From Streptomyces erythrochromogenes (GTDB taxonomy: Bacteria; Actinomycetota; Actinomycetes; Streptomycetales; Streptomycetaceae), in the NCBI RefSeq assembly GCF_036170895.1, contig NZ_CP108036.1, positions 1-64,000 of the forward strand: a DNA stretch of 64,000 bases, in the 5' to 3' direction. The notes beneath the pieces were generated by a model, which saw nothing but the letters and a program-made list of their open reading frames with translations, was not told the DNA's origin and did no database searches. Positions 1-9,398 of the stretch are shown here, piece by piece. How positions within the stretch are numbered: the stretch's first letter is position 1; each line of letters starts with the position of its first letter. The translations under genes and the position numbers were made by a program.

Positions 1-3
1 GTA

Positions 4-286
4 CCTGAGCGCTGACGCGCTCAGGAGAGACGCCCTCCGCTGCGCTCCGGGCAGGCTCCGCTGACGCTTCGCCAGATTCCCGCGCGAGCGCGGGAATCGA
101 CGGGCCGCAGGCGGCCCGTCAGGGGAAGTCCCGGCGCAAGCGCCGGGACGGTGACGCTGACGCGTCACCAGATGCCCGCTGACGCGGGCATCGACGGGCC
201 TTCGGCCCGTTGGGGTGTCCGCTGACGCTCCCACCCCTGGGACCTTCCGGCTACGCCTCCAGGTCCTGGGCCCGCTGCCGCGGGCC
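4..286. repeat. Cluster of tight hairpins, telomere-like replicon end
   Basis: At least eight short inverted repeats are packed end to end: 4-25, 75-98, 99-120, 128-149, 150-169, 171-192, 194-210 and 269-286. Stems are 7-10 bp and loops 3-4 bases (TGAC, CGAG, CAGG, CAAG, TTC, TGCC). Consecutive hairpins abut with few or no spacer bases, and the stems differ from one another. Streptomyces telomeres carry this kind of palindrome array, which folds in the 3' overhang during terminal-protein-primed end patching. The first bases do not match the archetypal telomere that I know, so the extreme end may be missing or of another class. The helicase gene immediately inside supports the reading. Confidence 0.65.
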
Positions 287-317
287 GGCTGGCAGTACGC
301 GGTGGGGTGGTGGTGGG

Positions 318-542
318 CTACTCCCAGTAGGAGGATCCCCCGATCCACATGCTGGAGAGAGTGACGGTCCGTTCGTCGAGAGACACGTCCCACCGTTCCG
401 CAGCGGCCTCGTACGCAGCCTTCACCTCTTCAGCCGGGCGGCAGCACCGGGTTGTGGCCACCTCTTCCCACACCCTGCGGATCCTGGTCGCCTCCTCTAC
501 CAGGTGAAGCAGACGTGTCATCTCCTGTGCACTGCGCTCCAT
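318..542 (-). CDS. Small hypothetical protein, 74 aa
   Basis: I do not recognise this family. The chosen ATG at 542 follows a GGGGAG ribosome-binding sequence at a good distance; a longer reading from 593 has no such site. The product is charged and mostly helical up to about residue 55, then ends in a short Trp/Tyr-containing tail. It is transcribed toward the hairpin array and away from the helicase, leaving about 250 bases between the two start codons for divergent promoters. It is short and could be spurious, but its codon use and start site look natural. Confidence 0.45.
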   Translation of the reverse strand: MERSAQEMTRLLHLVEEATRIRRVWEEVATTRCCRPAEEVKAAYEAAAERWDVSLDERTVTLSSMWIGGSSYWE

Positions 543-793
543 GGCACTCCCCCATCGGTGTGTCGGCGCATCCATCGTCCACGCGTGACCCACAGCTGGG
601 GTAGAGGCCGCTCGTTTCTGGTACGGAATCCGGTGATGTCTTGTTCAGGACGCCGCCGTGGGTGTAAGAACGATAGAGTCTTCTGTGTGCATCACTACGG
701 ATGTGATGCGTGTAGGTGTGTAGGATCCCGAGAACATCGCCACCCCCTCCCCCGGCGGGTCTGCCCGCCGCTTCGAGTTCAGCGGAGTACCGA

Positions 794-3331
794 ATGCAGA
801 AGTCCGGTGACATCGTGCTTCGTCCTCACCAGGAGGAGGCGGTGGAGGCCATTGTCCGGGGGCTGGATATCCCGCCGGGAAAGCGGATTCCGGAGGCGGG
901 CCTGAGGGCTACGGTCATTTCCGCATGCGGGACCGGGAAGACTTTTATCGCCGCGGCAGCAGCGCTCCAACTGGCGCGGCACGGGCGGGTCCTGGTGCTC
1001 CTGCCGACGCTCGATCTGCTGACGCAGACGGTCCGGGAGTGGCGGCTCGCCGGGCACACCGGGCCGGCTGTCGCGGTCTGCTCCCTGGAGGACGACCCGC
1101 AGCTGTGGCAGCTCGACGTCCGGACCACGACCTCGGCCCCGCAGCTGGGGCTGTGGCACGGGCGCGGCCCCGTCACCGTCTACGCCACGTACGCCTCCCT
1201 GCCGGTCCTCGCCGAGGCCCACGAAGGCGCATATGGGCTGCCCATGGACGTGTTCGACCTGGTGGTCGTCGACGAGGCGCACCGCACGTCGGGGTCGGCG
1301 GGGAAGGCGTGGGCCGATGTCCACCGCCAGGAAGTCATCCCCGCGATGCGCCGGCTCTACATGACCGCCACCCCGAGGATCTGGATGGAACGGCCCCCGC
1401 GGTCCCAGGCGCAGGAGCGGGAGATGGAGGAGGTCCGCCGGCGTGCGGCGGAGGAGCGCGGGGAGCGTGAGGAGGCTGAGGCCGAGGGGCGGGTCTACGT
1501 CTCCCGGCCGCGCTGGGACCGGCTGCCGAAGGAGCTCGCCTGCTCGATGGACGACGAGCGGGTGTTCGGGCCGGTTGTTTATGAGTTGTCGCTCGCTTCG
1601 GCTATTTCCCGGGGGCTTTTGGCGAAGTATCAAATTGTCGTCGCGGAACTCACCGACCCCGTCGTCACTCCGCAACGGCTGAACAGTGAGGAGCGGTACG
1701 AGGAGCAGCTGCGCGGCCAGCGCCTCGCCGCGATGCAGACCGCTCTCCTGGAGACCATGGCCGAGCACGGGCTGCAGACCACCATCACCTTCCACCACCG
1801 CACGATCGAGGCCGAGGCCTTCGCGGCCGGCCTGCACCGCGTTGCGGCGCGGCTGCACCAGGTCGACCCGGGCCGGCATCCCGAGCGGGTGTGGTCGGGG
1901 TGGCTGTGCGGAGAACACGACGGCACCCACCGGCAGTCGGTCCTCGCGGACTTCGGCCGCCGGGCCGGCCGCGCCGTGCTCTCGAATTGCCGGGTTCTGG
2001 GCGAGGGAGTCGACATCCGGGCCACCGACAGCGTGGCCCTGATCGATCCCAAGGGGTCTGCCGTCGACATCGTCCAGGCCATCGGGCGGGCCCTGCGGCA
2101 GAAGCCCGGTGAAGGAAAGATGGCCACCCTCATCGTCCCCGTATTTCTGCGGAAGGATGAAAAGCCTGAGGACATGCTTTCGTCCAATTCGTATCGGCCG
2201 CTGGTTCGAGTTTTGGCGGGACTACGGGCGCACGATGAAAAGGCCGTGGAAATGCTTGCTGTTCCACAGGAGAACCAGAAAAGGATCGTGGACCCGTCTC
2301 GGCCGGTCGGGCAGGCGCCGGAGGAGGGCGAGGAGGAGTCACGGCTGCTCCTCCGGTTCGCGACGCCGCGGGACCCGGCGCTGATCGCGAAGTGGATCAG
2401 CTACCAGGTGATCAACACCGAACGGCAGGACTGGCGCCGGGGCGCCGAGGCAGCTCTGCGGTACCGGCAGCGCGAGGGTGATCTCGACGTCCCCTACGAG
2501 CACGTCGAGGCCGAGGGGATGTTCCCGCTGGGGCGATGGCTGTCCGATCAACGGCGCGCCTACCGGGCCGGGACCATGACCGGCGAGCGGGCGGCCGAGC
2601 TGGAGGAGCTCGGGATCGTCTGGGACACCGCCGACGCCGGCTTCGAGCAGAACCTCGGCGCCGCGCGAGCCTACTACGAGCTGCACGGCACCCTCGCGGC
2701 TCCACGGGGCGCCACCATCCTCGACATCGCGATCGGGCAGTACCTCACGAACATCCGCCGCCCCGGCGGGCTCGGCAAGGACCCCGGCCGGGCGCAGCGG
2801 CGGGCCGCCGCGCTCGCCGCGATCGACCCGGACTGGAACCCGGGGGTGCTGGGGTGGACGGTCGACTGGCAGCGGCACTACACCTACCTCACCCAGCTCC
2901 TCACCGAAGGCGCCCGCCTGACCGCAATCGTGCCGGGGGTGACGCGGCACGGTGAGGACGTCGGACGGTGGCTGGCCACCCAACGGCGGGGCTGGGACCG
3001 GCTGAACGAGGAGCAGCGGCGCCGGCTCGGCGAACTCGGCGTGAAGAAGGCCCCACCGGCCCGCAAGGCCCCGGTGGAGACGGCTACGGCGTCCGGGCCG
3101 CGCGCGGGCGGGGACGCCTTCCAGAAGGGCCTGCAGGCCCTCACCCAGTACGTGGCCCGTACGGGGTCTGTGACGGTGCCAAGGGGGCATGAGGAGGCTG
3201 TAGTCATCCACGGTGAGGAACACGCCGTGAAACTCGGCATCTGGCTCACCAACACCAGGAGCAGACGCGGCAAGCTAGACCAGACACAACTCGCAGCCCT
3301 CGCCAAACTCGGCATCCACTGGGCGCAATAG
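794..3331 (+). CDS. ttrA: TtrA-like terminal DEAD/DEAH helicase with helicase-associated domains
   Basis: A superfamily 2 helicase of 845 residues from ATG 794, which is preceded by GCGGAG; an upstream in-frame GTG at 716 would add a Pro-rich leader. Visible motifs are Walker A (SACGTGKT, about residue 45), DEAH (about 159), TATP (about 189) and QAIGRALRQ (about 427). The C-terminal third, from about 545, has four helicase-associated repeats, each with a W..G..L..R or LG.W.. pattern, the last ending LGIHWAQ. Helicase-like genes of this type sit just inside Streptomyces telomeres on chromosomes and linear plasmids and are linked to conjugal transfer of linear DNA. The position beside the hairpin array fits. 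The identification as TtrA is by architecture and place, not by alignment. Confidence 0.75.
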   Translation: MQKSGDIVLRPHQEEAVEAIVRGLDIPPGKRIPEAGLRATVISACGTGKTFIAAAAALQLARHGRVLVLLPTLDLLTQTVREWRLAGHTGPAVAVCSLEDDPQLWQLDVRTTTSAPQLGLWHGRGPVTVYATYASLPVLAEAHEGAYGLPMDVFDLVVVDEAHRTSGSAGKAWADVHRQEVIPAMRRLYMTATPRIWMERPPRSQAQEREMEEVRRRAAEERGEREEAEAEGRVYVSRPRWDRLPKELACSMDDERVFGPVVYELSLASAISRGLLAKYQIVVAELTDPVVTPQRLNSEERYEEQLRGQRLAAMQTALLETMAEHGLQTTITFHHRTIEAEAFAAGLHRVAARLHQVDPGRHPERVWSGWLCGEHDGTHRQSVLADFGRRAGRAVLSNCRVLGEGVDIRATDSVALIDPKGSAVDIVQAIGRALRQKPGEGKMATLIVPVFLRKDEKPEDMLSSNSYRPLVRVLAGLRAHDEKAVEMLAVPQENQKRIVDPSRPVGQAPEEGEEESRLLLRFATPRDPALIAKWISYQVINTERQDWRRGAEAALRYRQREGDLDVPYEHVEAEGMFPLGRWLSDQRRAYRAGTMTGERAAELEELGIVWDTADAGFEQNLGAARAYYELHGTLAAPRGATILDIAIGQYLTNIRRPGGLGKDPGRAQRRAAALAAIDPDWNPGVLGWTVDWQRHYTYLTQLLTEGARLTAIVPGVTRHGEDVGRWLATQRRGWDRLNEEQRRRLGELGVKKAPPARKAPVETATASGPRAGGDAFQKGLQALTQYVARTGSVTVPRGHEEAVVIHGEEHAVKLGIWLTNTRSRRGKLDQTQLAALAKLGIHWAQ

Positions 3332-3581
3332 GGGTTGGTAGTGCGTCCCACCGGGGCCGAGGTCGACCGGGCGTAGGCATGACGGGGACCGGCAGCAGCG
3401 TGCTACGGAGCCGGGGTCATGCGGGTGGCAGGAGGGGGGCCAGGCCACCTGTCGGCGAGGGACCGACGGCCCGTCCCATAGCAATCGGGTGGCAGGTGGT
3501 TGACCATACGGCTCCCGAAATCCGGGCCCCGGGGACGTCATGGCCAATCCCCAGGTGCCCGTCGTGGTACGGGAGCGACTA

Positions 3582-4625
3582 CTACATCAGCGCGGCGAGT
3601 GCCTGCTCAGCCATCTGAATGCCCTGCGTCGCCGCTATGGTGGTGGCGCCCTCCAGGAGCTTGTCCTTGAGCTGAGTGGCGAACTGGCGCAGGCGGCCCG
3701 GCTCGGGGTTGCCGGAGGTCGCCTCGGTGTGGAGCTCCTGGGCGACGCGCTCCAGTTCCACGCGGTCCTCATCGGGAAGGCCCAGGATGGGGCTGACCTG
3801 GCCGACGTATCCGGCGAGCTGGACGAACAGCGTCGGGTCGACGCCGTCGGTGTTGTTCTGTGTGAAGTTCTGCTGTTCGCCGATGATGACGCCCTTGGCG
3901 TTCGGCAGATAGGTGTTGTATGTGGTGCCGGGGCGGGGCTGGTTGACGTGATCCTGCACGCTTCCTCCAGTCAGGGCGCAGCTGACGCCCTGGGGTGTGA
4001 TGGCGACGGTGGGGGGCTCGGTGTCGATGTGCTCAATCAGCTGGTGCTGGGCCAGGTGGGCGAGCGCTTCGTGCAACTCGGTGCCGGTGATCTCGGACCC
4101 GGCGAAGTACGCGGCGGGCGTGGCGAGAAACAGCACCGGGTTGATGGGCTTCTGGTCGCCGGCGGTGTCGAACAGCCACCGATGGAAGGCGTCCATGGTG
4201 TAGCGGAGACGGGCGGCGCGGTCCAGGCGCAGCTTCTTCAGCCGGTAGATCGCGGCGCGGCCCGCATCAGTGAGATGGACGTCAGGAGTGCCGCCCATGG
4301 TGCGCGCGACCCGGACCAGATCGCGCTGCTCCAGTTCGAACGCGAGCACGGCCGGGTCCTCGTCCGGCAGCTGCTGTTCTTCGACGAACCGGGTCACGTC
4401 GATGTAGCGCGAGGGGCTCCGCTGCGCTTGCTCGTCGAGCCACATCAGGAGCCTAGCCAGGACCGGGTCGCCTTCGGCGGAGTCACGGCCGGGCATGGTT
4501 CCTCCTGGGGCGGACGCCTCGGTCTGGATCGGCACCCGGATGGGATTCCGCTTGGCTGCGCGCTCGTAGCTCTTGGCGATGTCCTTGATGTGCTTGTCAA
4601 TCGCGCGCTGGTTAATGCGGGCCAC
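3582..4625 (-). CDS. Hypothetical protein with winged-helix-like segments
   Basis: A 347-residue cytoplasmic protein. The GTG start at 4625 follows a strong AGGAGG. Residues about 55-130 and 135-215 each resemble a winged-helix fold (helices followed by a short hairpin ending LTDAGRAAIY or ITPQG). Next comes a short beta motif (GVIIGEQQNFTQNN), reminiscent of the 'xNxNxFxQ' linker motifs seen in actinobacterial conflict proteins, and then a helical C-terminus ending in an Ala-rich helix. There is no signal peptide or membrane segment. It lies downstream of nrdR on the same strand, 263 bases away, and may have its own promoter there. The family is not known to me; DNA or nucleotide sensing is only a guess. 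Confidence 0.75.
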   Translation of the reverse strand: MARINQRAIDKHIKDIAKSYERAAKRNPIRVPIQTEASAPGGTMPGRDSAEGDPVLARLLMWLDEQAQRSPSRYIDVTRFVEEQQLPDEDPAVLAFELEQRDLVRVARTMGGTPDVHLTDAGRAAIYRLKKLRLDRAARLRYTMDAFHRWLFDTAGDQKPINPVLFLATPAAYFAGSEITGTELHEALAHLAQHQLIEHIDTEPPTVAITPQGVSCALTGGSVQDHVNQPRPGTTYNTYLPNAKGVIIGEQQNFTQNNTDGVDPTLFVQLAGYVGQVSPILGLPDEDRVELERVAQELHTEATSGNPEPGRLRQFATQLKDKLLEGATTIAATQGIQMAEQALAALM

Positions 4626-4888
4626 GATGTCCTCCTGTCTCAGGTACCTCAGCCAAGGGTACGGAGCGGGTCCGACAACGAGCCTTCCGTTTACCGGATG
4701 CCGGGGGGGTGCAGTGCGGGTGGACGCCGCCCTTCGTCGGCGGCCGGGGCCGGGATCCTTCCTTGAGTATTTTCTGACGGGCTGCGCGTCTGAGGGGGGA
4801 CGTGATCAAGTAACTCTCCCTATGTCGGGTCGGGCTGGAGCGGGCTCAGATCGAGCCAGGGCTCACCTTCGCTGGTCTTCGAAAGCAA

Positions 4889-5359
4889 CTACCGTTGTCG
4901 AGCCAGGGAGAACTTTCTGCGCTCACGCAGTTCCACGAAGGCGGTCTCGAAGTCTTCAAGGGTGTCGAACGCTTTGTAAACGGACGCGAACCGCAGGTAC
5001 GCGACCAGGTCGAGCTCCTGCAACGGGCCGAGTATGGCCAGACCCACGTCGTGGGTGGTCAGCTCGGCGCTTCCGGTGGCGCGCACCGCCTCCTCGACCC
5101 GCTGGCCGAGCTTGGCGAGGGCGTCCTCGGTGACCGGCCGCCCCTGGCACGCCTTGCGCACGCCGGAGATGACCTTGGTACGGCTGAAGGGCTCGGTCAC
5201 CCCGCTGCGCTTGATCACCATCAGCGAGGCCGTCTCCACCGTCGTGAAACGACGGGAGCAGTCGGGGCACTGACGGCGCCGACGGATCGACGTGCCGTCG
5301 TCCGTAGTGCGGCTGTCGACCACGCGGCTGTCGGGGTGCCTGCAGAAGGGGCAGTGCAT
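4889..5359 (-). CDS. nrdR: NrdR transcriptional repressor, stand-alone copy
   Basis: NrdR represses ribonucleotide reductase genes and senses ATP/dATP through an ATP-cone. The 156-residue product has the N-terminal zinc ribbon (C3, C6, C31, C34) and the ATP-cone from about residue 46 ([16 protein letters not shown]) to 136, so all expected parts are present. The ATG follows AAGGAGGG. In Streptomyces the usual nrdR sits beside nrdJ in the chromosome core. Here no reductase gene, lexA or other core neighbour is present, and the C-terminal tail ([14 protein letters not shown]) is shorter than the usual acidic tail, so this is probably a second copy. I found no clear NrdR box in the 170 bases before the divergent nuclease gene. 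Confidence 0.92.
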   Translation of the reverse strand: MHCPFCRHPDSRVVDSRTTDDGTSIRRRRQCPDCSRRFTTVETASLMVIKRSGVTEPFSRTKVISGVRKACQGRPVTEDALAKLGQRVEEAVRATGSAELTTHDVGLAILGPLQELDLVAYLRFASVYKAFDTLEDFETAFVELRERRKFSLARQR

Positions 5360-5530
5360 GGTTCCCTCACCCTCCTTCTCGGCACGACTGAATCACCCCA
5401 CAGAGCCCCTCAACGACGGAGAGCGATTTTTGTGATTGTTCGGTTACGCACGGCATGGGACCTGTGGTAGATCTGTGGATCTTCGGATCGTCCGGCCGGA
5501 GCATGGCTGACTCAAGGGTCGGTAGCGGGG

Positions 5531-6886
5531 GTGGGCGTGGTCGATGTGTTGGCGGACTCGGTGGGCGATCCCGAGCACTTCGTTCACCCGATTTTTCAGC
5601 TTCGCCCCGGCGAGGACAGCGGATCCGACACCCTTGGCCTGTATCGGTATCAGGCCGAGGTAGCAGCCCAGGCTTGTCTGGCCATGCTCACCCAGGACGT
5701 CATCGACTACGTCGTATGCGAGTGGCATGAGGACTTCGTCATCGCCTTCACGAACGGCGAGGTGGAGCTGGTCTCGGTCAAGCACAGCAGCCGCACCCAG
5801 TGGACCCTGGCGGACCTCTGCAAGGACGGCGGAGTAGCCCACCTATTTGACCGGTGGTCTGCCTGCGGGCGCGCCGCCAACGTGCGGCTTCGCCTCACAA
5901 CGAACGCACCTCTCAGTCCCGCGAAAGACAACGCTTCAACTCTTGCCCGTATGTGCGGTCCAGACCCGGAGCTCACGACCGGCAGGGACGCCATGGCCAA
6001 GAGCCTCTCGCAACACCTGCTGAAGGTCCGCTGGAAGCAGCCGTACGACAGCATCCCTGAGGTGTTGCCGGAGCTGCGCAAGGCCAGCGATATCGCGGCC
6101 CCCCAGGATTTCATCGACCACGTGACCAACTTCATGGCAGCGCTGGAGATCCATTACAAGGATGTGCCATCCCATCGGCACATCACGGACATCAACATCC
6201 GCCAGTTGCTTGAGCCGGCCATCGAAGACCTTCAGCTCGATCACGTCGACGTGAACGCCAGCTACAAACGGATCATCGAACGGGTGGAACAGGCCAACCG
6301 AAGCGAGGGCGAGCGGGGGCAGCTGGCCGCCTACGTCGCCGACTCAAGTCGAGTGCGTTACAACACCCAGATTCTGCGACGTGTCGCGAGCCGTACGCTC
6401 TACCGCCAAACGATCTTGGACGAATTCGTCTATCGGCAAGCAGCAGTGCCGACGTACAGCCGCGGCCAGGCGCCCATGATTGCCCCTGGGGGCGCGGCGC
6501 TCCGCAAAAAGCTTGCCCGCGGCCAGGTTCCGTCTGACGAGGCTGCCTACGCCGAGGAACTCCGCTCAGCATGGTATGTGACTTGGTCACAGCGCCGTTC
6601 CGGGTTGGCGGGGGACGCCATGGACCTGGAGAACCTGCGCTTGGAGGTCGTGGATACCGTCTTCGACTGTCGGGCGCACGCGCAGAGCGAGGTCATTGAC
6701 GGGGCTGCCTTCGGACAGCGGATGAATCAGCTCATCAGGCAGCGCCTCACGCCTGAAGTCGTCGACACTCCCATACCGTTCAAGATCAACAAGCTTCACC
6801 TTCGGGGTCTGGCCTATCAGCTCTGCGACGAGTGTCACTTCTACTTCTCTGCTCCTTTCGATGTCTCTACCGGGGAAGCATCGTGA
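5531..6886 (+). CDS. ABC-3C system effector, DUF4297/Cap4-like nuclease domain
   Basis: First gene of a three-gene overlapping operon. The N-terminal 130 residues have a GLYRYQ motif (about 34-39), an E-D pair (CEWHEDF, about 63-69) and a following strand ending VSVKH (Lys about 83). This spacing is that of restriction-endonuclease-fold DUF4297/Cap4 nucleases. The remainder is helical and probably carries the part that docks on the partner proteins; a Cys pair (CDEC) lies near residue 434. The stop overlaps the next start (GTGA at 6883-6886). In ABC-three-component systems this slot encodes the effector that kills or cuts when the ABC ATPase is triggered. DNA cleavage is inferred. The GTG at 5531 follows GGGG; GTG at 5537 is an alternative. 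Confidence 0.75.
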   Translation: MGVVDVLADSVGDPEHFVHPIFQLRPGEDSGSDTLGLYRYQAEVAAQACLAMLTQDVIDYVVCEWHEDFVIAFTNGEVELVSVKHSSRTQWTLADLCKDGGVAHLFDRWSACGRAANVRLRLTTNAPLSPAKDNASTLARMCGPDPELTTGRDAMAKSLSQHLLKVRWKQPYDSIPEVLPELRKASDIAAPQDFIDHVTNFMAALEIHYKDVPSHRHITDINIRQLLEPAIEDLQLDHVDVNASYKRIIERVEQANRSEGERGQLAAYVADSSRVRYNTQILRRVASRTLYRQTILDEFVYRQAAVPTYSRGQAPMIAPGGAALRKKLARGQVPSDEAAYAEELRSAWYVTWSQRRSGLAGDAMDLENLRLEVVDTVFDCRAHAQSEVIDGAAFGQRMNQLIRQRLTPEVVDTPIPFKINKLHLRGLAYQLCDECHFYFSAPFDVSTGEAS

Positions 6887-7455
6887 CGAACGGCGTCGAG
6901 CGCCTGGCTGCGGCTGCAGAGATCCGGCGTCAGGCCCGGGGTGATGAGCAGCGGGAAGCGCGCTACCACGAGGCCAGAGTTCTTCTGCTGATCGAGCGGT
7001 TCACCACGGCGAAGCGGTCGCTGGACGGCCTGACGAAGCTGGCCAAGCTGGACTTCCTCCTGCGCTATCCGACGATGCTGGAGCGTCTGCTCATCGAGCA
7101 GGGAGGCAGCTGGCCTGCGGGAGCGGAGCCCACGTCCTCGGAGCGGCTGGCTGTGGAGAGCCGGATGACCCGGTACAAGTACGGGCCCTGGGACCAGCGG
7201 TACTACAGCGTCCTCGGCTCCCTGGCCGGCCGCGGACTCATCACCTACGGCGGGTCAGGTCGCGCGGAGTTCCGCGTCACCGCGGACGGAGCGATGGCCG
7301 CGTCCATGCTGGCGCAGACCGACGAGTGGGCCGTGGTGGCTCAGCGGGTCGTCCTGCTGAAGAAGCACTTCGACAAGTCGGGATCGGCGTTGAAGACCCT
7401 CATCTATGATCGCCTGCCCGACGCGGTGGACAGGCCCTTGCGGACGGAAATCTGA
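6883..7455 (+). CDS. ABC-3C system middle component, winged-helix protein
   Basis: 190 residues from a GTG whose codon overlaps the preceding stop, implying translational coupling. The protein is helical at the N-terminus, then has a conserved-looking segment LAKLDFLLRYPTMLERLL and, further on, MTRYKYGPWDQRYYSVLGSL followed by a hairpin (GRGLITYGG). This arrangement, a winged helix with an 'RYKYGPWD' strip, is what I associate with ABC-3C middle components. Its role in that family is thought to be bridging the ATPase and the effector. It ends one base into the next gene's ATG. A reading from further upstream, inside the effector gene, is unlikely. Confidence 0.72.
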   Translation: MTNGVERLAAAAEIRRQARGDEQREARYHEARVLLLIERFTTAKRSLDGLTKLAKLDFLLRYPTMLERLLIEQGGSWPAGAEPTSSERLAVESRMTRYKYGPWDQRYYSVLGSLAGRGLITYGGSGRAEFRVTADGAMAASMLAQTDEWAVVAQRVVLLKKHFDKSGSALKTLIYDRLPDAVDRPLRTEI

Positions 7456-9392
7456 TGGCCACCCACCTCCGATTCCTCGCCCTGACCGTCACCACAGCCA
7501 CTGCGGAGACGACGTACCGCTTCGATCAGCCGGCCACCGTCATCAGCGGCCCCAGCGGTGCGGGCAAGTCCAGCCTTCTCATGCTGCTCAAACATGCGAT
7601 CGGGGGCACCGCAGTCCTGACGCCCGCGGTACGCGATCACGTCCACTCAGTGCTGGCCTCCGTCGTGGTTGGAGAGCAGCACATGATCCTCAAGCGGACG
7701 ATCAGTGGTGACCGCTCCGACCGTGTCGACATCCTCGATCCCGAGACGATGGCGCTCCAGCACACTCTCGGCACCCGGGCGGAAGAAGGACAGCGAAGCC
7801 TGTCGGACGTTCTTCTGGACGCTCTGTGCTTCCCTCGCGAGAAGATCCCCACCACTCGCAACGGCAAGGCCACGACCCTCAACCTGACTTTCACCCACCT
7901 CTTCCGCTACGTCTACCTGGAAGCCCGCGAACTAGACCGCCAAGTGGTCGGCCACCTCGACAACCACTTCAAGAAGCAGCGCAAGGTGCTCTTCGAGCTC
8001 ATGTTCGGCCTCACCACATCGACTGTGATGGAGCTGGAGAGGCAGGTGAACCAGCTCACCACGGACCTGCGGAAGGCGGAAGCCGAGGAAGAGAACGTCG
8101 GCGCCTTCCTCACGGCCACGGACCCCCGGACCGACGACGAACTGCGCACCGAGCTGTCCGGCCTGCGCGACATGCTGCAGAACGCCGAGACCACCCTGCG
8201 CACACTGCGAACGGAAATCTCCGAGACCAGTGCCGCAGACGCCGTCCTGCGCGGGGACCTACGGGCGGCCGTGCAGGCAGCGACGGCTGCCACACAGGAG
8301 ATGCTCGCCGCCCGGGAACTGGTCGAAGCCCGTGAGTCCGTCGTCGCCCAAGTCGAACTCGACCTGAGGCGACTAGAACGCTCCGCAACCGCGATCGACC
8401 AGCTCTCCCCCTTCCACTTCGTGGTCTGCCCGCGCTGCGCACAACGCCTCGACGCGCGAACTGTCCCGGAAGATCACTGCGCCGTCTGCCTCCAAGCTGA
8501 TCCCGCCGAGGAGGATGTGGACCCGGCAGCCGTCCGGGAAGCACGCAGCGCGCTGGAGCAGCAGCTCCAGGACGCACGCGAGCTGATGCAAGCGGACGCC
8601 GAGGTCCTGCGCAGGGCCCGTGACCGATCCTCTGACGCCGAGTTCCTCGCCACCAACCTGCGCCGGCAGCTCGATGCCCAGACACGCGATGTCGTCGCCC
8701 CGCGGTTCGACGCCATCTCGGACGCCAGTGCTCGCGTCGCCGCCCTCAACGGCGGGATCGACGCCGTCCTGCACCTGCGCGATTCGTGGGCGCGCGTACG
8801 TGCCATCGCGCAAGCCGCCAAGGACATCACCGCACTACGCAAAGCCGCCAACGCCGAGCTCAAGGTGCGCAAAGCAGAAAGCGACGCCAGACGATCCCTT
8901 GTCACCGACCTCAGCAGTCGTTTCACCACGACCCTGAGGGAGCTGAACCTGCCCTGGGAGCAGTCGGCCGTCATCGACCCGAAAACCTACCTGCCGGTGG
9001 TCGACAACACGCCCTTCGAAAGCCTCCAGGCGTCAGGCGGCGCTCTCCAAGCCGGCGTCAACATCGCCTACCACCTCGCACTCCTGGAATGCGGACTCAC
9101 CCACCCCGACATCCTCGTCCCGTCGATCCTGCTCATCGACTCCCCCCGCAAAGCGCTAGGCAGCAACCGCGACGACCAGGAACGAGGCCGACGGATCTAC
9201 AGCCGCTTCAAAGCCTTGACAGACGCCTACGGCCAGCGCCTCCAGCTCATCATCGCCGACAACGACACCGCGCCCTTGCCGGACGACGCCTTCAGCACCA
9301 TCGAACTCGACTACACTCACCCCATGGTCCCCGGCGTCGCCCACCCCGGCCCCAACCACACCACACGCACCGAAGATGGATACCAGGCGTAG
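7455..9392 (+). CDS. ABC-3C system SMC/Rad50-like ABC ATPase
   Basis: 645 residues. Walker A GPSGAGKSS is at 32-40. A long coiled-coil-like region (about 185-320 and 360-500) surrounds a zinc motif C325-x2-C328 and C342-x2-C345 at its tip. The C-terminal half of the ATPase has a signature-like SGGALQAG and a Walker B strand PSILLIDSPRKALG, in which the usual Glu after Asp is replaced by Ser, a feature I associate with this ATPase group. Such proteins are predicted DNA or phage-structure sensors that control an effector. The ATG overlaps the previous stop by one base. The gene ends six bases before the convergent kinase gene. Confidence 0.82.
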   Translation: MATHLRFLALTVTTATAETTYRFDQPATVISGPSGAGKSSLLMLLKHAIGGTAVLTPAVRDHVHSVLASVVVGEQHMILKRTISGDRSDRVDILDPETMALQHTLGTRAEEGQRSLSDVLLDALCFPREKIPTTRNGKATTLNLTFTHLFRYVYLEARELDRQVVGHLDNHFKKQRKVLFELMFGLTTSTVMELERQVNQLTTDLRKAEAEEENVGAFLTATDPRTDDELRTELSGLRDMLQNAETTLRTLRTEISETSAADAVLRGDLRAAVQAATAATQEMLAARELVEARESVVAQVELDLRRLERSATAIDQLSPFHFVVCPRCAQRLDARTVPEDHCAVCLQADPAEEDVDPAAVREARSALEQQLQDARELMQADAEVLRRARDRSSDAEFLATNLRRQLDAQTRDVVAPRFDAISDASARVAALNGGIDAVLHLRDSWARVRAIAQAAKDITALRKAANAELKVRKAESDARRSLVTDLSSRFTTTLRELNLPWEQSAVIDPKTYLPVVDNTPFESLQASGGALQAGVNIAYHLALLECGLTHPDILVPSILLIDSPRKALGSNRDDQERGRRIYSRFKALTDAYGQRLQLIIADNDTAPLPDDAFSTIELDYTHPMVPGVAHPGPNHTTRTEDGYQA

Positions 9393-9398
9393 CCGTTC

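Noticed and set aside
4..210. Regular short palindromes read as a CRISPR array
   Set aside because: The units differ in sequence, have no spacers of constant size, and each is a self-contained hairpin.
5360..5530. NrdR box between nrdR and the ABC-3C operon
   Set aside because: No sequence close to the 16-base NrdR consensus was visible.
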